From positions 1 to 35,904 of the forward strand of contig NZ_QICD01000026.1 in the NCBI RefSeq assembly GCF_003726035.1: DNA of 35,904 nt, read 5' to 3'. Below the pieces are notes generated by a model. That model saw only the letters and a program-made list of their open reading frames with translations. It made no database searches and was not told the DNA's origin. Positions 1 through 8,221 of this stretch are shown piece after piece; positions within the stretch are counted from its first letter, which is position 1; the number at the start of each line of letters is the position of its first letter. A program made the position numbers and the translations under genes. The stretch is from Paraeggerthella hongkongensis. GTDB taxonomy: Bacteria > Actinomycetota > Coriobacteriia > Coriobacteriales > Eggerthellaceae.

Positions 1-328
1 ACCCCCAGCCCCGAACCCCAAACCTCTCGCTTTCCTGTGCGGGCATCGGCGGCGCCTAGGACGTCGGCGCGAGGACTCGCCCTTCGCGAAGCGGGCGGCG
101 CCTTCTTGATACGGGAAGTTTTGCTGAGCGTTTCCCTCGCATGTTTCTTTACGGGCTCTTTGCCCGGATCTGACAACTCCCTTGCTTGAACTTGGGAGCT
201 TCTTTACCTGCGCCTGAAGTGCCTTTTACCTCTCTTCCGTACGATTGATTGCGCGCACCGGAGATCCGATGCGCGCAACAACGAAACCGTCCGACGCGCA
301 CGTGTCGGAATCGCGAAAGGAAGAAAGC
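1..328. other. Intergenic region upstream of the phn operon
   Basis: I see no convincing gene here. The left part is G+C-rich with several short inverted repeats, for example CGCCC...GGGCG around TTCGCGAA near 80-100 and CTCCC...GGGAG near 177-198, which could be a terminator of an upstream gene or a leader structure. Positions 120-245 are less G+C-rich and should hold the phn promoter, but no pair of -35/-10 hexamers with good spacing stands out, and I could not recognise a Pho-box direct repeat. An open frame continues upstream of phnD to 245 but lacks a ribosome binding site. Confidence 0.5.
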
Positions 329-1417
329 ATGGCAGACGGGTTTCTGAGCAGGCGCCAATTCGTAGTGGGCGGCGCAGCGCTTGCGATGGCGGGCATGTTC
401 GGCGCGATGACGGGCTGCACGGCTGGTGGAAGCGGCGCGGCGGCAGGCTCCTCCGAGTCGCAGACCGACGGCGGGTCCTCCGCTGAGCCTATCACCATGG
501 TGTGGCTGCCCGACAACTCTTCGGCTGACATGACCTCCTCGCGCGAAGCTATCGGCGCGGCCATCACGGCGGCTTGCGGGCGCGAGGCGAAGCTGCTTAC
601 CACCACGGATTACAACGTGGCCATCGAGTCCATCGCTTCGGGCAAAGCTCAAATGGCCCTTTTGGGGCCCGAGGGCTACGTGCAGGCCAACAAGAAGAAT
701 CCCAAGGTGCAGGCTGCGTTCACCAACAGCGACAAGGACGGCGGCCTTGAAGGGGCTTGCTACTACAGCCGCATCTGCGTGCGCACCGAAGATGCCGAGC
801 AGTACAAGAAGGGAAGCGGCTATTCCATCGAGGGCATCAAGGGCAAGTCCTTCTCGTTCGTGTCGGCCACGTCCACTTCGGGGTTCAAGGTTCCGTCGAG
901 CGGCATTGTGAAGGAGTTCGGCCTGGATGGATCCGATCAGCTGCTGGAGGCCGGCAAGTTCTTCAGCGAAGTGCTGTTCGGCAACTCGCACGTGGGCTCG
1001 GTGGTGAACTTGCTTTCGGGCGACGCCGAGGCGGCGGCGTTCGACGACGTTGACGTGGACATGTACCTTGACCTCGTATCCGGCGAGCCCAACAGCATCG
1101 GCGCCGTGTACAAGGCGAAGGACAACGCCGAGGCCCCCATGGACACGGTGCGCGGCAAAAGCTTCACCATCATCGCGCTCACGCCGGTTCTGAACTCGCC
1201 CATCTGCTTCAACGAAGAGGCGATTTCTGATGACGATCGCACGAAGATCGTCGAGTACTTCTGCTCCGATGCGGTTGCCGGCAACAAGCAGATCTTTATC
1301 GATCCTGAAGACAAGAGCGCAAAGGGACTGTTCAAAAAGGAATCTGAGAAGACTCGCTTCATTAAGACCGACGATGCGTGGTACGAGCCGATCCGCAAGC
1401 TGGGCGGGGCGGAGTAA
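329..1417 (+). CDS. phnD: Phosphonate ABC transporter substrate-binding lipoprotein PhnD
   Basis: Predicted 362-aa extracytoplasmic binding protein that captures phosphonates or related phosphorus oxyanions for the PhnC/PhnE importer. The ATG at 329 is chosen because AAAGGAAG lies just upstream and the product then starts with a normal export signal; the open frame extends to 245 without such features. The N-terminus has a twin-arginine-like SRRQF (Arg8-Arg9), a hydrophobic stretch and a lipobox-like MTGC with Cys30, then a Gly/Ser-rich linker, suggesting a Tat-exported lipoprotein. The body fits the PhnD periplasmic-binding type II family (VWLPDNSS early, YNVAIESIASGKAQMALLGPEGYV after residue 90). 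The stop overlaps the phnC start (TAATG). Context, followed by phnCEE and C-P lyase genes, makes a phosphonate role very likely. Which phosphonate is bound cannot be read from sequence. Confidence 0.9.
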   Translation: MADGFLSRRQFVVGGAALAMAGMFGAMTGCTAGGSGAAAGSSESQTDGGSSAEPITMVWLPDNSSADMTSSREAIGAAITAACGREAKLLTTTDYNVAIESIASGKAQMALLGPEGYVQANKKNPKVQAAFTNSDKDGGLEGACYYSRICVRTEDAEQYKKGSGYSIEGIKGKSFSFVSATSTSGFKVPSSGIVKEFGLDGSDQLLEAGKFFSEVLFGNSHVGSVVNLLSGDAEAAAFDDVDVDMYLDLVSGEPNSIGAVYKAKDNAEAPMDTVRGKSFTIIALTPVLNSPICFNEEAISDDDRTKIVEYFCSDAVAGNKQIFIDPEDKSAKGLFKKESEKTRFIKTDDAWYEPIRKLGGAE

Positions 1418-2328
1418 TGCTCGACGTGCGCGTATCCACTGCGTCGGGGGCGCCCGCGTCGGCGGATGCTTCGCCTGGGAGGCAGAAGCATCGACCCGAC
1501 AGCCTGCTTGACCTGCGCGGCGTGACGAAAAGCTATGACGGTTGGTCCAAGGCGCTCGACGGGGTATCGCTTTCCTTGGCCCCCGGGGAGTTCGTCAGCA
1601 TCATCGGATGCTCGGGCGCGGGCAAGTCCACGCTGCTGCGGTGCGTGAACCGGCTGATCGATCCTACGCAAGGGTCGGTCCTGTTCGACGGTCGGGACGT
1701 GACGGGCGTGCGAGGCCGCGAACTCCGCGCGTGCCGCCGCCGCATCGCGATGGTGTTCCAGCACTACAACCTGGTGTATCGCGCCACCGCCATCGAGAAC
1801 GTGTTGCAGGGTCGCTTGGGCTACAAGTCTACGCTTGCGGGCATGCTGGGCCTGTTCAGCGAGGAAGAAAAGCGCCGCGCGTTCGAGATTCTCGATCAGG
1901 TGGGCTTGGCGGATTTCGCTTATACGCGCACCGACCAGCTGTCCGGAGGGCAGAAGCAGCGCGTGGGGATCGCCCGCGCGCTGGTGCAGGACCCATTGCT
2001 CATGCTGGCCGACGAGCCCATTGCCAGCCTGGATCCGAAGTCGTCCCGCACCGTTATGGAGCACTTGCGATGGGCTGCCGACGAACTGGGCGTTGCCTGC
2101 CTGGTCAACCTGCACCAGGTGGATTTCGCGTGCGAGTTCTCCGACCGCATCGTGGCCCTCAAGAAAGGCCAGCTGGTGTTCGATGGCTCTCCCGACGATC
2201 TGACCGAGGAGATCATCGCGGACATTTACGATTCGGGCGAAGAGGATGAATCCGCATGCGGCGAAGCGCTGCATGCGGACGGAAAGCCGCAGCCCTTGTC
2301 CGACGAGTCGACGGGAGAGGCTGCATGA
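1417..2328 (+). CDS. phnC: Phosphonate ABC transporter ATP-binding protein PhnC
   Basis: ATPase subunit of the phosphonate importer, 303 aa, cytoplasmic and membrane-associated. Walker [10 protein letters not shown] is at about residues 64-72, the Q-loop at VFQHYN (113-118), the ABC signature LSGGQKQR at 175-182 and Walker B LMLADEP just after 195, with a D-loop ASLDP and a switch His in NLHQVD. The start at 1417 overlaps the phnD stop by one base; the frame is open further upstream but that would overlap phnD coding. The protein carries about 25 extra hydrophilic residues before the ABC fold and a short acidic C-terminal tail, making it longer than typical ~260-aa PhnC proteins. It is translationally coupled to phnE by an ATGA overlap at 2325-2328. 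Confidence 0.93.
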   Translation: MLDVRVSTASGAPASADASPGRQKHRPDSLLDLRGVTKSYDGWSKALDGVSLSLAPGEFVSIIGCSGAGKSTLLRCVNRLIDPTQGSVLFDGRDVTGVRGRELRACRRRIAMVFQHYNLVYRATAIENVLQGRLGYKSTLAGMLGLFSEEEKRRAFEILDQVGLADFAYTRTDQLSGGQKQRVGIARALVQDPLLMLADEPIASLDPKSSRTVMEHLRWAADELGVACLVNLHQVDFACEFSDRIVALKKGQLVFDGSPDDLTEEIIADIYDSGEEDESACGEALHADGKPQPLSDESTGEAA

Positions 2329-3194
2329 CCGATCGTGTTATGGGGCTCGCGCCCGTTGCGGCGGCGCGGGCGAAACTGCGGAGGCGAGACGCCGCGCCGC
2401 GCGGCCAGTACGACGGATCTTTCTTCCTGCGCCGCACGGTGTCCCTTGTTGCCGCGGCGGCGGTGTTCGTTGCACTCGGAGCGCTGTCGGGCACGTATGT
2501 GGGATTCGATTTCGTTCGGGCGGCGCTTGACGTTCCCGGTGGGTTCGTATGGATGGCCACGCAGTTCGTTCCGTCCGTTTCGTCCCTTCAGAAGCTGGAC
2601 GCCATCCTGCCCGCACTGGGGTCGACCGTGCTCGCTTCGATCGCGTCAAGCTGCACGGCGGCGATTCTAGCGTACGCATGCGCGGTTCTCGGCTCTCGCT
2701 CGGTGGGGATAGGCGGCCCGGTTTCCTTCGCGGTACGGGCCGTTGCATCGTTGTTTCGCAATATTCCGGTGGTTGCCTGGGCGTTCATCTTGCTGTTCTC
2801 GTTCAAGCAAAGCGAGTTCACGGGCTTCTTCGCGCTGTTCTTGACCAGTTTCGGCTACTTGACCAGGTGTTTTCTGGAGAGCGTCGACGAAATGGGCTCC
2901 GGTCCCGTGGAAGCGTTGCGCGCCGCGGGAGCCAGTTACGGGCAGATCGTGGCCCAGGCCGTCATCCCCATGAGCATCACGTCGGTTATGAGCTGGGTGC
3001 TGTACATGATCGAGACGAACATCCGCGATGCGACGCTCATCGGTCTTTTGACGGGAACGGGCATCGGCTTCGTGTTCGACGTGTACTACAAGAGCTTTCG
3101 TTACGACATCGCCGGTTTGGTTATCTTGCTGATCATTTTGGCGGTCGTTGCCTGCGAGCTCACGTCGAACTACGTGAGGAGGAAGATCATATGA
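2325..3194 (+). CDS. phnE: Phosphonate ABC transporter permease PhnE (first copy)
   Basis: Inner-membrane permease of 289 aa. Start ATG 2325 overlaps the phnC stop in ATGA. After a basic cytoplasmic N-terminus there is a first membrane helix (about 37-57), then the binding-protein-dependent permease core with further hydrophobic helices. The EAA-type coupling loop is EALRAAGASYGQIVAQAVIP, which contacts PhnC. It matches PhnE by fold and by its place between phnC and a second phnE. Two adjacent non-identical permease genes presumably form a heterodimeric channel, an arrangement common in phosphonate importers of Gram-positive bacteria. The reading is secure; the substrate follows from the operon. 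Confidence 0.9.
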   Translation: MTDRVMGLAPVAAARAKLRRRDAAPRGQYDGSFFLRRTVSLVAAAAVFVALGALSGTYVGFDFVRAALDVPGGFVWMATQFVPSVSSLQKLDAILPALGSTVLASIASSCTAAILAYACAVLGSRSVGIGGPVSFAVRAVASLFRNIPVVAWAFILLFSFKQSEFTGFFALFLTSFGYLTRCFLESVDEMGSGPVEALRAAGASYGQIVAQAVIPMSITSVMSWVLYMIETNIRDATLIGLLTGTGIGFVFDVYYKSFRYDIAGLVILLIILAVVACELTSNYVRRKII

Positions 3195-4054
3195 TGCGCA
3201 ACGCCGATGAGGCGGCTGTGCCTTCGAGTGCGCGCGTTGCGCGATCGGGCAAGATCAAGGTTCACGTGCCGACTGCGTCGAACGTGGCTCTGTGCGCGGT
3301 TTTGAGCATTCTGGCCGTAGTGACCGCGTTTGCGTTGGCGACCATGAATTACGGCAAAGTGCCGTTCTTCGCCGCGATGGCTGCCGCCGTCGAGGATTTC
3401 TTCATGATGATGCTGCAGCCGGGCCTTGGCGGGCACTTCACGCTGCCCGAGGTGATGGAGGGCTTGTTCGTGTCGTTGGCGCTGGCGCTGCTCACGACGT
3501 TCATAGGCGCGGTGATCGCGTTCGTGCTGGGGCTTTTGGCGGCGTCGAACCTATCGAGCAAAGCCGTGAGCAACGTCATCAAAGTGTTCATGAGCGTGGC
3601 GCGCGCCGTCCCCACCATTTTATGGGTGCTCGTGTTCTCGGTGGCTATCGGCCTGGGTCCCGAGGCGGCGGTTACCGGCCTGCTGTTTCACAGCGTGGCG
3701 TACCTGGTGAAAGCGTATTCGGAAAGCTTCGAAGAGGTGGACGCCGGCGTGCTGGAGGCGTTGCGCGCAAGCGGCGCTTCGTGGTGGCAGGTGGTGTTTC
3801 GGGGCGTGGTGCCCGAGAAGGTGAACGAAATGCTCTCGTGGACGTTTATCCGCTTCGAGATCAACTTCGTGAACGCGGTGGCCGTGGGGGCCGTGGCGGG
3901 TGCGGGCGGCATCGGCTACCAGCTGTTCTTGGCGGGAAGCTTTTACTACAACATCCATGAAGTGGGGCTGATCGTGTACCTGTGCTTGGCGGTGGCCGTG
4001 GTGCTGGAGGTGGTGGCCACGAAGCTGCGGAAGCGCTATATCGTGCAGCGATGA
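3191..4054 (+). CDS. phnE: Phosphonate ABC transporter permease PhnE (second copy)
   Basis: Second permease, 287 aa, starting at ATG 3191 in an ATGA overlap with the first phnE stop; a second ATG follows directly at 3194. A basic, hydrophilic N-terminus of about 35 residues precedes the first helix (VALCAVLSILAVVTAFALA). The EAA loop is EALRASGASWWQVVFRGVVP. It differs clearly in sequence from the first copy, so this is an old duplication rather than a recent repeat. The C-terminus is strongly basic (ATKLRKRYIVQR), as expected on the cytoplasmic side. It is followed by a 59-bp gap to the proposed phnG start, the first real gap in the operon. Confidence 0.9.
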   Translation: MMRNADEAAVPSSARVARSGKIKVHVPTASNVALCAVLSILAVVTAFALATMNYGKVPFFAAMAAAVEDFFMMMLQPGLGGHFTLPEVMEGLFVSLALALLTTFIGAVIAFVLGLLAASNLSSKAVSNVIKVFMSVARAVPTILWVLVFSVAIGLGPEAAVTGLLFHSVAYLVKAYSESFEEVDAGVLEALRASGASWWQVVFRGVVPEKVNEMLSWTFIRFEINFVNAVAVGAVAGAGGIGYQLFLAGSFYYNIHEVGLIVYLCLAVAVVLEVVATKLRKRYIVQR

Positions 4055-4113
4055 GCTTCGCGTGCGGAGGGGTTTGTGGTGGTTGGGATTCAGATTGCGA
4101 TGAAAGGAACGTT

Positions 4114-4563
4114 GTGACTTTGAAGCGATACGAACGCACGCGTGCCCTTGTGGAGGGAGATCCTGCGCTGATGCGGGCAATCGTATGCGAGATCGAGCGC
4201 GACGAGGCGCCGGGCGCCATCGTCGTGCTCGACGATCCTCGCGAAGAGCTGGTGATGATGCAGGTGCGCGAAACGGCGCAAGGAGCCCTGTTCTATCTGG
4301 GCGAAGCGCTGGCAACGTCGTGCCGCGTACGCATAGGGGACGCCGTCGGCCTGGGATTGGTTCTGGGAAGCGACCGGTGTCGCGCCTACGAGCTGGCCGT
4401 GGTGGATGCGGCGTTTTCCGGCGAAGGGGGAGCGGCGCGCGCTCGGCGTTGGGAGCCGCGGCTCGTCGGCGAACTTGCTCGCATTGCCGAGCGAGATGCG
4501 GCCGATGCGCGCCGCGCTGCCGCGACGCGCGTTGATTTCTCGACCATGGAGGTGGAAGCATGA
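4114..4563 (+). CDS. phnG: C-P lyase core subunit PhnG
   Basis: PhnG of 149 aa, a member of the PhnGHIJ core complex; with PhnI, PhnH and PhnL it is known to take part in forming ribose 1-phosphonate triphosphate from ATP and phosphonate. I choose GTG 4114 because AAAGGA lies six bases upstream at 4103-4108 and the product then has the usual length of about 150 aa. An alternative ATG at 4051 overlaps the phnE stop but has no good ribosome binding site and would add 21 low-complexity Gly/Cys residues. Family features include AIVVLDDPREELVMMQVRETAQGALFYLGE split over the central sheet and VRIGDAVGLGLVLGSD. The C-terminus is a charged helix (IAERDAADARRAAATRV). The stop overlaps the phnH start. 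Confidence 0.85.
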   Translation: MTLKRYERTRALVEGDPALMRAIVCEIERDEAPGAIVVLDDPREELVMMQVRETAQGALFYLGEALATSCRVRIGDAVGLGLVLGSDRCRAYELAVVDAAFSGEGGAARARRWEPRLVGELARIAERDAADARRAAATRVDFSTMEVEA

Positions 4564-5213
4564 TGATAAGGGAGGATGCGGACCTGCATCGCATGCAGGA
4601 GACATTTCGCAGCGTGCTGGACGCGTTCGCGTACCCGGGCACCGTTCATCGCATCGAGGTCGCGCCCGACAACCCTGCGCGTCCGGCGGCGTTGTGCGCT
4701 GCGCTCGAATCGGTCGTGCGGTTGTTCGTGGACCAGGCGGTGACGTTCGCCGTGGCCGATGTGGAGCCGGACGCCCTGGCTGCGTACGTCGCTGGCGAAT
4801 CGCATGCATCCCGCGCTTCCGTTCGCGATGCCGCGTTCGTCATCGTGCCGGCCCGCGCGGATGCGAGCATGGCGGCCGAAGCCGTGCTGGAGTCGTGCTG
4901 CGGAACGCTGATGGCTCCGGAGAAGGGGGCCACTCTGCTCATGGGCTGCACGCGCATCGTGGGATCCGCCGCTGCGTGCGAGCGAACCGATCCGGCGATG
5001 TTCGCCGTCGAGGTGCGCGGGCCGGGCGTGCGGGACGTGAACCGCTTTGCCGTCGACCGCATCGGCTGGGCGGAGGTCCGCGAGGCTCGCAAGGACGAGT
5101 TTCCGTGCGGCGTGGAGATAGTGCTTGTTGATCCTGCGGGCAACATGGTGGCCGTCCCCCGCAGTTCGCGCGTGGCATGGGCTGCCGTGCCCGCTGCGAA
5201 GGAGGTGCTCTAA
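4560..5213 (+). CDS. phnH: C-P lyase core subunit PhnH
   Basis: PhnH of 217 aa, structural subunit of the C-P lyase core required for phosphonate activation. The ATG at 4560 overlaps the phnG stop; a second ATG follows directly. The N-terminus HRMQETFRSVLDAFAYPGTV matches the conserved family opening in which an F-R-x-hydrophobic-L-x-A-x-x-x-P-G element follows the first helix. The rest shows the mixed alpha/beta fold with small-residue loops (GTLMAPEKGATLLMG) and a C-terminal PRSSRVAW typical of the family. It is somewhat longer than the ~194-aa E. coli protein, mainly in the middle. The stop abuts the phnI ATG with no spacer. Confidence 0.88.
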   Translation: MMIREDADLHRMQETFRSVLDAFAYPGTVHRIEVAPDNPARPAALCAALESVVRLFVDQAVTFAVADVEPDALAAYVAGESHASRASVRDAAFVIVPARADASMAAEAVLESCCGTLMAPEKGATLLMGCTRIVGSAAACERTDPAMFAVEVRGPGVRDVNRFAVDRIGWAEVREARKDEFPCGVEIVLVDPAGNMVAVPRSSRVAWAAVPAAKEVL

Positions 5214-6368
5214 ATGGGATACGTTGCGGTTCGCGGCGGCGGCAAGGCTATCGAGGAAAGTCTCAAACTGCTTGAGCTTGAACGCGTCGGATCTTCGGCG
5301 GCGTGGGGAACCGACCAGATAGAGGGCATGTTTCCCGAGTTGGTCGACCAGGTGATGGGCGAGGCGTCGCTGTACGCCCCGCGCTTGGCGGCGCTTGCGC
5401 TCAAGCAGGCGCAAGGATCGCCCGACGAGGCGGTGTTTCTGCTGCGCGCGTTTCGTTCGACGCTGGAGCGCCCGTACATTTCGCGGCCCATCGATACGAG
5501 CCGCATGCGCGCGAACCGCCGGGTTTCGGCTGCGTTCAAGGACGTTCCAGGGGGACAGATCCTCGGTGCCACGCGCGATTACAGCCATCGGTTGCTCGCG
5601 TTCGATCTGGAGGTCGAAGACGAGGAGGCCCTTGCGGAAAAACGCGCGGCGCTGTTGCGTCATTTCGACGAGGATGCCTGCGCCGCAGCTGCCGCTTCGG
5701 CCGTTGACGACGCATCCTCCGCGGCGCTTCCGCGCGTTTTGGACTACCTGCGCGGCGAAGGCCTGGTCGAGCCCGTGCGGCGCGATGACACCCCGCCGAT
5801 TGACGCCACTATGGTCCCCCTTACGTTTCCCGCGCCGCGTTCCGTGCGCCTGCAAACGCTTGCGCGCGGCATGACGCAAGCCGTCGAGGCGCTGGGGTAC
5901 GCGGCCATCCGCGGCTTCGGTCCCGCGCACCCTACGGTGGGAGAGCTGCGTCGGGGCGCGGTCGCGGTGTCGGTCGATCACCCGTTGGAGGCGGGCGGCG
6001 CCGAAGACGCGTATTACCTGGGATCGGTTCCCGTCACCGAAGTGGAAAGCGTGTTCATGTCCCATGAGGACGAGGCTGCGAACCGCTCGGCCGGCTTGTC
6101 TTTGGCCGTGGGCTACGGCTGCGTGATCGGGCGCGCCGAGACGAAGGCCATCGCCATGAGCGTGCTCGATCGTTGCCTGGAGTTGGGCGATGCGCGCTAT
6201 CCCACCGAAGACGAGGAGTTCGTTTTGTACCACGTGGACGGCGTGGAGGCTACGGGTTTCATCTCGCATCTCAAGCTGCCGCATTACGTCACGTTCCAAT
6301 CGAAGCTGTCGAGCGTGCGCGGCACGCGCGAGGAAGGGAAGGAGCCCGCCGATGCAGCAGCGCTATAA
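5214..6368 (+). CDS. phnI: C-P lyase core subunit PhnI (nucleosidase-type subunit)
   Basis: PhnI of 384 aa. In characterised systems PhnI with PhnG/H/L displaces adenine from ATP with a phosphonate. The N-terminus YVAVRGGGKAIEES and the segments ALALKQAQGSPDEAVFLLRAFRSTL and RVSAAFKDVPGGQILG are classic PhnI signatures. The C-terminal SHLKLPHYVTFQ holds the two His of the proposed metal site in the E. coli complex structure. It is about 30 residues longer than E. coli PhnI (354 aa), with the extra length in an acidic/Ala-rich stretch around residues 125-190. The start directly follows the phnH stop; the phnJ ATG lies 17 bp inside its 3' end. Confidence 0.93.
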   Translation: MGYVAVRGGGKAIEESLKLLELERVGSSAAWGTDQIEGMFPELVDQVMGEASLYAPRLAALALKQAQGSPDEAVFLLRAFRSTLERPYISRPIDTSRMRANRRVSAAFKDVPGGQILGATRDYSHRLLAFDLEVEDEEALAEKRAALLRHFDEDACAAAAASAVDDASSAALPRVLDYLRGEGLVEPVRRDDTPPIDATMVPLTFPAPRSVRLQTLARGMTQAVEALGYAAIRGFGPAHPTVGELRRGAVAVSVDHPLEAGGAEDAYYLGSVPVTEVESVFMSHEDEAANRSAGLSLAVGYGCVIGRAETKAIAMSVLDRCLELGDARYPTEDEEFVLYHVDGVEATGFISHLKLPHYVTFQSKLSSVRGTREEGKEPADAAAL

Positions 6369-7359
6369 TTACGCGTTTTTCGACGAGGCGTCGAAGCGCG
6401 AGATCCGCCGCGCGATCATCAAAGGCGTGTCCATTCCCGGTTATCAGGTGCCCTTCGCATCGCGCGAGATGCCTATCGGGCGCGGGTGGGGCACGGGCGG
6501 CTTGCAGATCACGCTCAGCCTGATCGGGCGCAGCGACGTGCTCAAGGTGATCGACCAGGGGTCGGACGACAGCGTGAACGCCGTCAACATCAAGAAGCTG
6601 GTGGCCGATACCACCGACGTCGAGGTCACCGATGCTACCGAAGAGGCCACGTTGGTGCAGTCGCGCCATCGCATTCCCGAGCAGCCGTTGCGCGCAGACC
6701 AGGTGCTGGTTCTCCAGGTGCCCACGCCCGAGCCGTTGCGCGGCTTCGAGCCGAGCGAGGCCGTCACCCGGCGCTTGCATGCGGAGGCCGATTACACGGG
6801 AGCGTGGTTGGAGCTGTTCGACCAAATCGTGCGCTTCAACATGACCACGACGGGCGCCGATCATCCCGTGCTCGTGCACGGTCGCTACGTCATGGCCCCG
6901 TCTCCCATTCCTCGTTTCGACAATATGAAGCTCCACCAGACCGATCATCTGACCTTGTTGGGCGCGGGCCGCGAGAAGAAGATATACGCGGTGCCTCCTT
7001 ACACGAACGTTGCTCCCTTGGATTTCGAGGACTATCCCTTCGCGGTGGAGCGCTTCGACGGCAAGCAGTGCCGCTTGTGCGGCGCTCGGGACGTGTACTT
7101 GGACGAACTGGTGGACGAGGAAACCGGCGCCGTGTTCTATCAGTGCAACGACACCGCATATTGCGCTTCGTCGGCTTGCCAGCCGACGAACCCGCCCGAC
7201 GCTGCGGCGCCTTCCGGCACCGAATCTTGCGGCTCCGAACCCTCCTCGCGTGCAAAAGCACGCTTCGTCGGGCTCTCCCCGCAATCTTCGGCACCGGAAG
7301 ACCCCTCGCTGACTTTGCGAACGACCAGCGATTCTTTGGAAGGAGCGACCCATGCTTGA
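6352..7359 (+). CDS. phnJ: Alpha-D-ribose 1-methylphosphonate 5-phosphate C-P lyase PhnJ with extended tail
   Basis: Radical-SAM enzyme of 335 aa that breaks the C-P bond and leaves a 1,2-cyclic ribose phosphate. The conserved REMPIGRGWGTGG is at residues 39-50. The [4Fe-4S] ligands are Cys240, Cys243, Cys265 and Cys271, matching the E. coli pattern at 241/244/266/272. E. coli PhnJ ends about nine residues after the last ligand, whereas this frame runs 64 residues past it. That tail (rich in Ser, Pro, Ala) is encoded by the structured repeat beginning at 7167 and is unlikely to be part of the enzyme fold. The start at ATG 6352 lies inside phnI and is supported by GGAAGGAG upstream. The stop overlaps the phnK start by 8 bp. 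Catalytic assignment is firm; whether the tail is retained or functional is unknown. Confidence 0.94.
   Translation: MQQRYNYAFFDEASKREIRRAIIKGVSIPGYQVPFASREMPIGRGWGTGGLQITLSLIGRSDVLKVIDQGSDDSVNAVNIKKLVADTTDVEVTDATEEATLVQSRHRIPEQPLRADQVLVLQVPTPEPLRGFEPSEAVTRRLHAEADYTGAWLELFDQIVRFNMTTTGADHPVLVHGRYVMAPSPIPRFDNMKLHQTDHLTLLGAGREKKIYAVPPYTNVAPLDFEDYPFAVERFDGKQCRLCGARDVYLDELVDEETGAVFYQCNDTAYCASSACQPTNPPDAAAPSGTESCGSEPSSRAKARFVGLSPQSSAPEDPSLTLRTTSDSLEGATHA
7167..7329. repeat. Structured repeat unit, copy A, inside the 3' end of phnJ
   Basis: Two adjacent palindromes. The first is a perfect 10-bp stem TTCGTCGGCT / AGCCGACGAA (7167-7176 and 7181-7190) closing a TGCC loop. After a spacer containing CGCCCGACGCTGCGG comes a 90-bp imperfect palindrome, exactly symmetric from 7211 to 7300, with GCGTGC-AAAA-GCACGC at its centre (7248-7263) and paired outer blocks CTTCCGG/CCGGAAG and TTGCGG/CCGCAA. 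By hand count 27 of 43 arm positions pair. A right flank ACCCCTCGCTGACTT is shared with copy B. The unit begins immediately after the last cluster Cys codon of phnJ and is read through in frame. Confidence 0.8.
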
Positions 7360-8212
7360 TGCACGGCAATTCGGCGCAGGCGAAACGCCCAGCTTGTCGG
7401 TGCGGCACCTGTCGAAGCGGTTCGGTTCCGGTTGCTCGTATTGCCTGGATGCGTCGGCGCAGCTCGAGCGCAACGTGTGCCCGCGCTGCGGCACGGTGCA
7501 TGCGGTGCGGGACGTGAGCTTGGACGTGTTTCCCGCCGAGATCGTGGGCGTGGTGGGCGAATCGGGCAGTGGAAAGTCCACGTTCATGAAATGCCTGTTC
7601 TTCGACGAAGAGGCAACGTCGGGCGACGTTCGCGCGCTGCCGTACGACGGCGGTGCGGCCAACCTGTTCGATCTGTCGTCGCAGCAGCGCCGGGCTATTC
7701 GGAACACGGTGTTCGGCATGGTGTACCAGAATCCGTACCTGGGGCTGCGGATGGACTTTTCCAGTTTGTCCAATATCGCCGAGCAGATGATAGCCGCAGG
7801 AAGCCGTAGCGTGGGAGCCATGCGGGCACGGGGCGAGGATTTGCTGGAACGTGTGAACATACCGCAGACGCGGGCGGTGGAGCCTCCGCGTAATTTTTCC
7901 GGCGGCATGCAGCAACGCGTCCAGATTGCGAAGGCCCTGTCCAACAACCCGCCCATCCTGTTGCTCGACGAGGTGACCACGGGGCTCGACCTGTCCGTGC
8001 AGGCCGCCGTGCTCGATCTTATCCAGCAGATCAGACGCGACTTCAACGTGAGCATGCTGGTGGTCAGCCACGATCTGGGCGTTATCCGCATGCTGGCCGA
8101 TCGCACGCTGGTGATGCTGGACGGTCGCGTCATCGAAAGCGGCCTGACCGATCAGATCCTCGAAGACCCCCAGCATGCCTACACCCAGCAGCTGGTTTAT
8201 TCGCTGCTCTGA
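7352..8212 (+). CDS. phnK: C-P lyase complex ATP-binding protein PhnK with Cys4 insert
   Basis: ABC-family ATPase of 286 aa that in E. coli binds the PhnGHIJ core. Walker A GESGSGKST is at about 69-77, the Q-loop at VYQNPYLGLRMD, the signature FSGGMQQRVQIAKAL and Walker B ILLLDEV (Val where Pro is usual), then TTGLDLSVQA and a switch His in VVSHDLGV. The C-terminus ESGLTDQILEDPQHAYTQQLVYSLL is diagnostic for PhnK. Between the first strand and Walker A is an insert with Cys28, Cys31, Cys43 and Cys46 in a CxxC...CxxCG arrangement, a probable zinc ribbon absent from the E. coli protein. ATG 7352 has GGAAGGAG 7 bases upstream and overlaps the phnJ stop by 8 bp. Confidence 0.93.
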   Translation: MLDARQFGAGETPSLSVRHLSKRFGSGCSYCLDASAQLERNVCPRCGTVHAVRDVSLDVFPAEIVGVVGESGSGKSTFMKCLFFDEEATSGDVRALPYDGGAANLFDLSSQQRRAIRNTVFGMVYQNPYLGLRMDFSSLSNIAEQMIAAGSRSVGAMRARGEDLLERVNIPQTRAVEPPRNFSGGMQQRVQIAKALSNNPPILLLDEVTTGLDLSVQAAVLDLIQQIRRDFNVSMLVVSHDLGVIRMLADRTLVMLDGRVIESGLTDQILEDPQHAYTQQLVYSLL

Positions 8213-8221
8213 CGAGCAGCG

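Noticed and set aside
4386-6299. A 637-codon open frame antisense to phnG-phnH-phnI
   Set aside because: High G+C makes long antisense frames common. Composition is Arg/His/Ala-rich without recognisable domains, and the + strand genes are certain.
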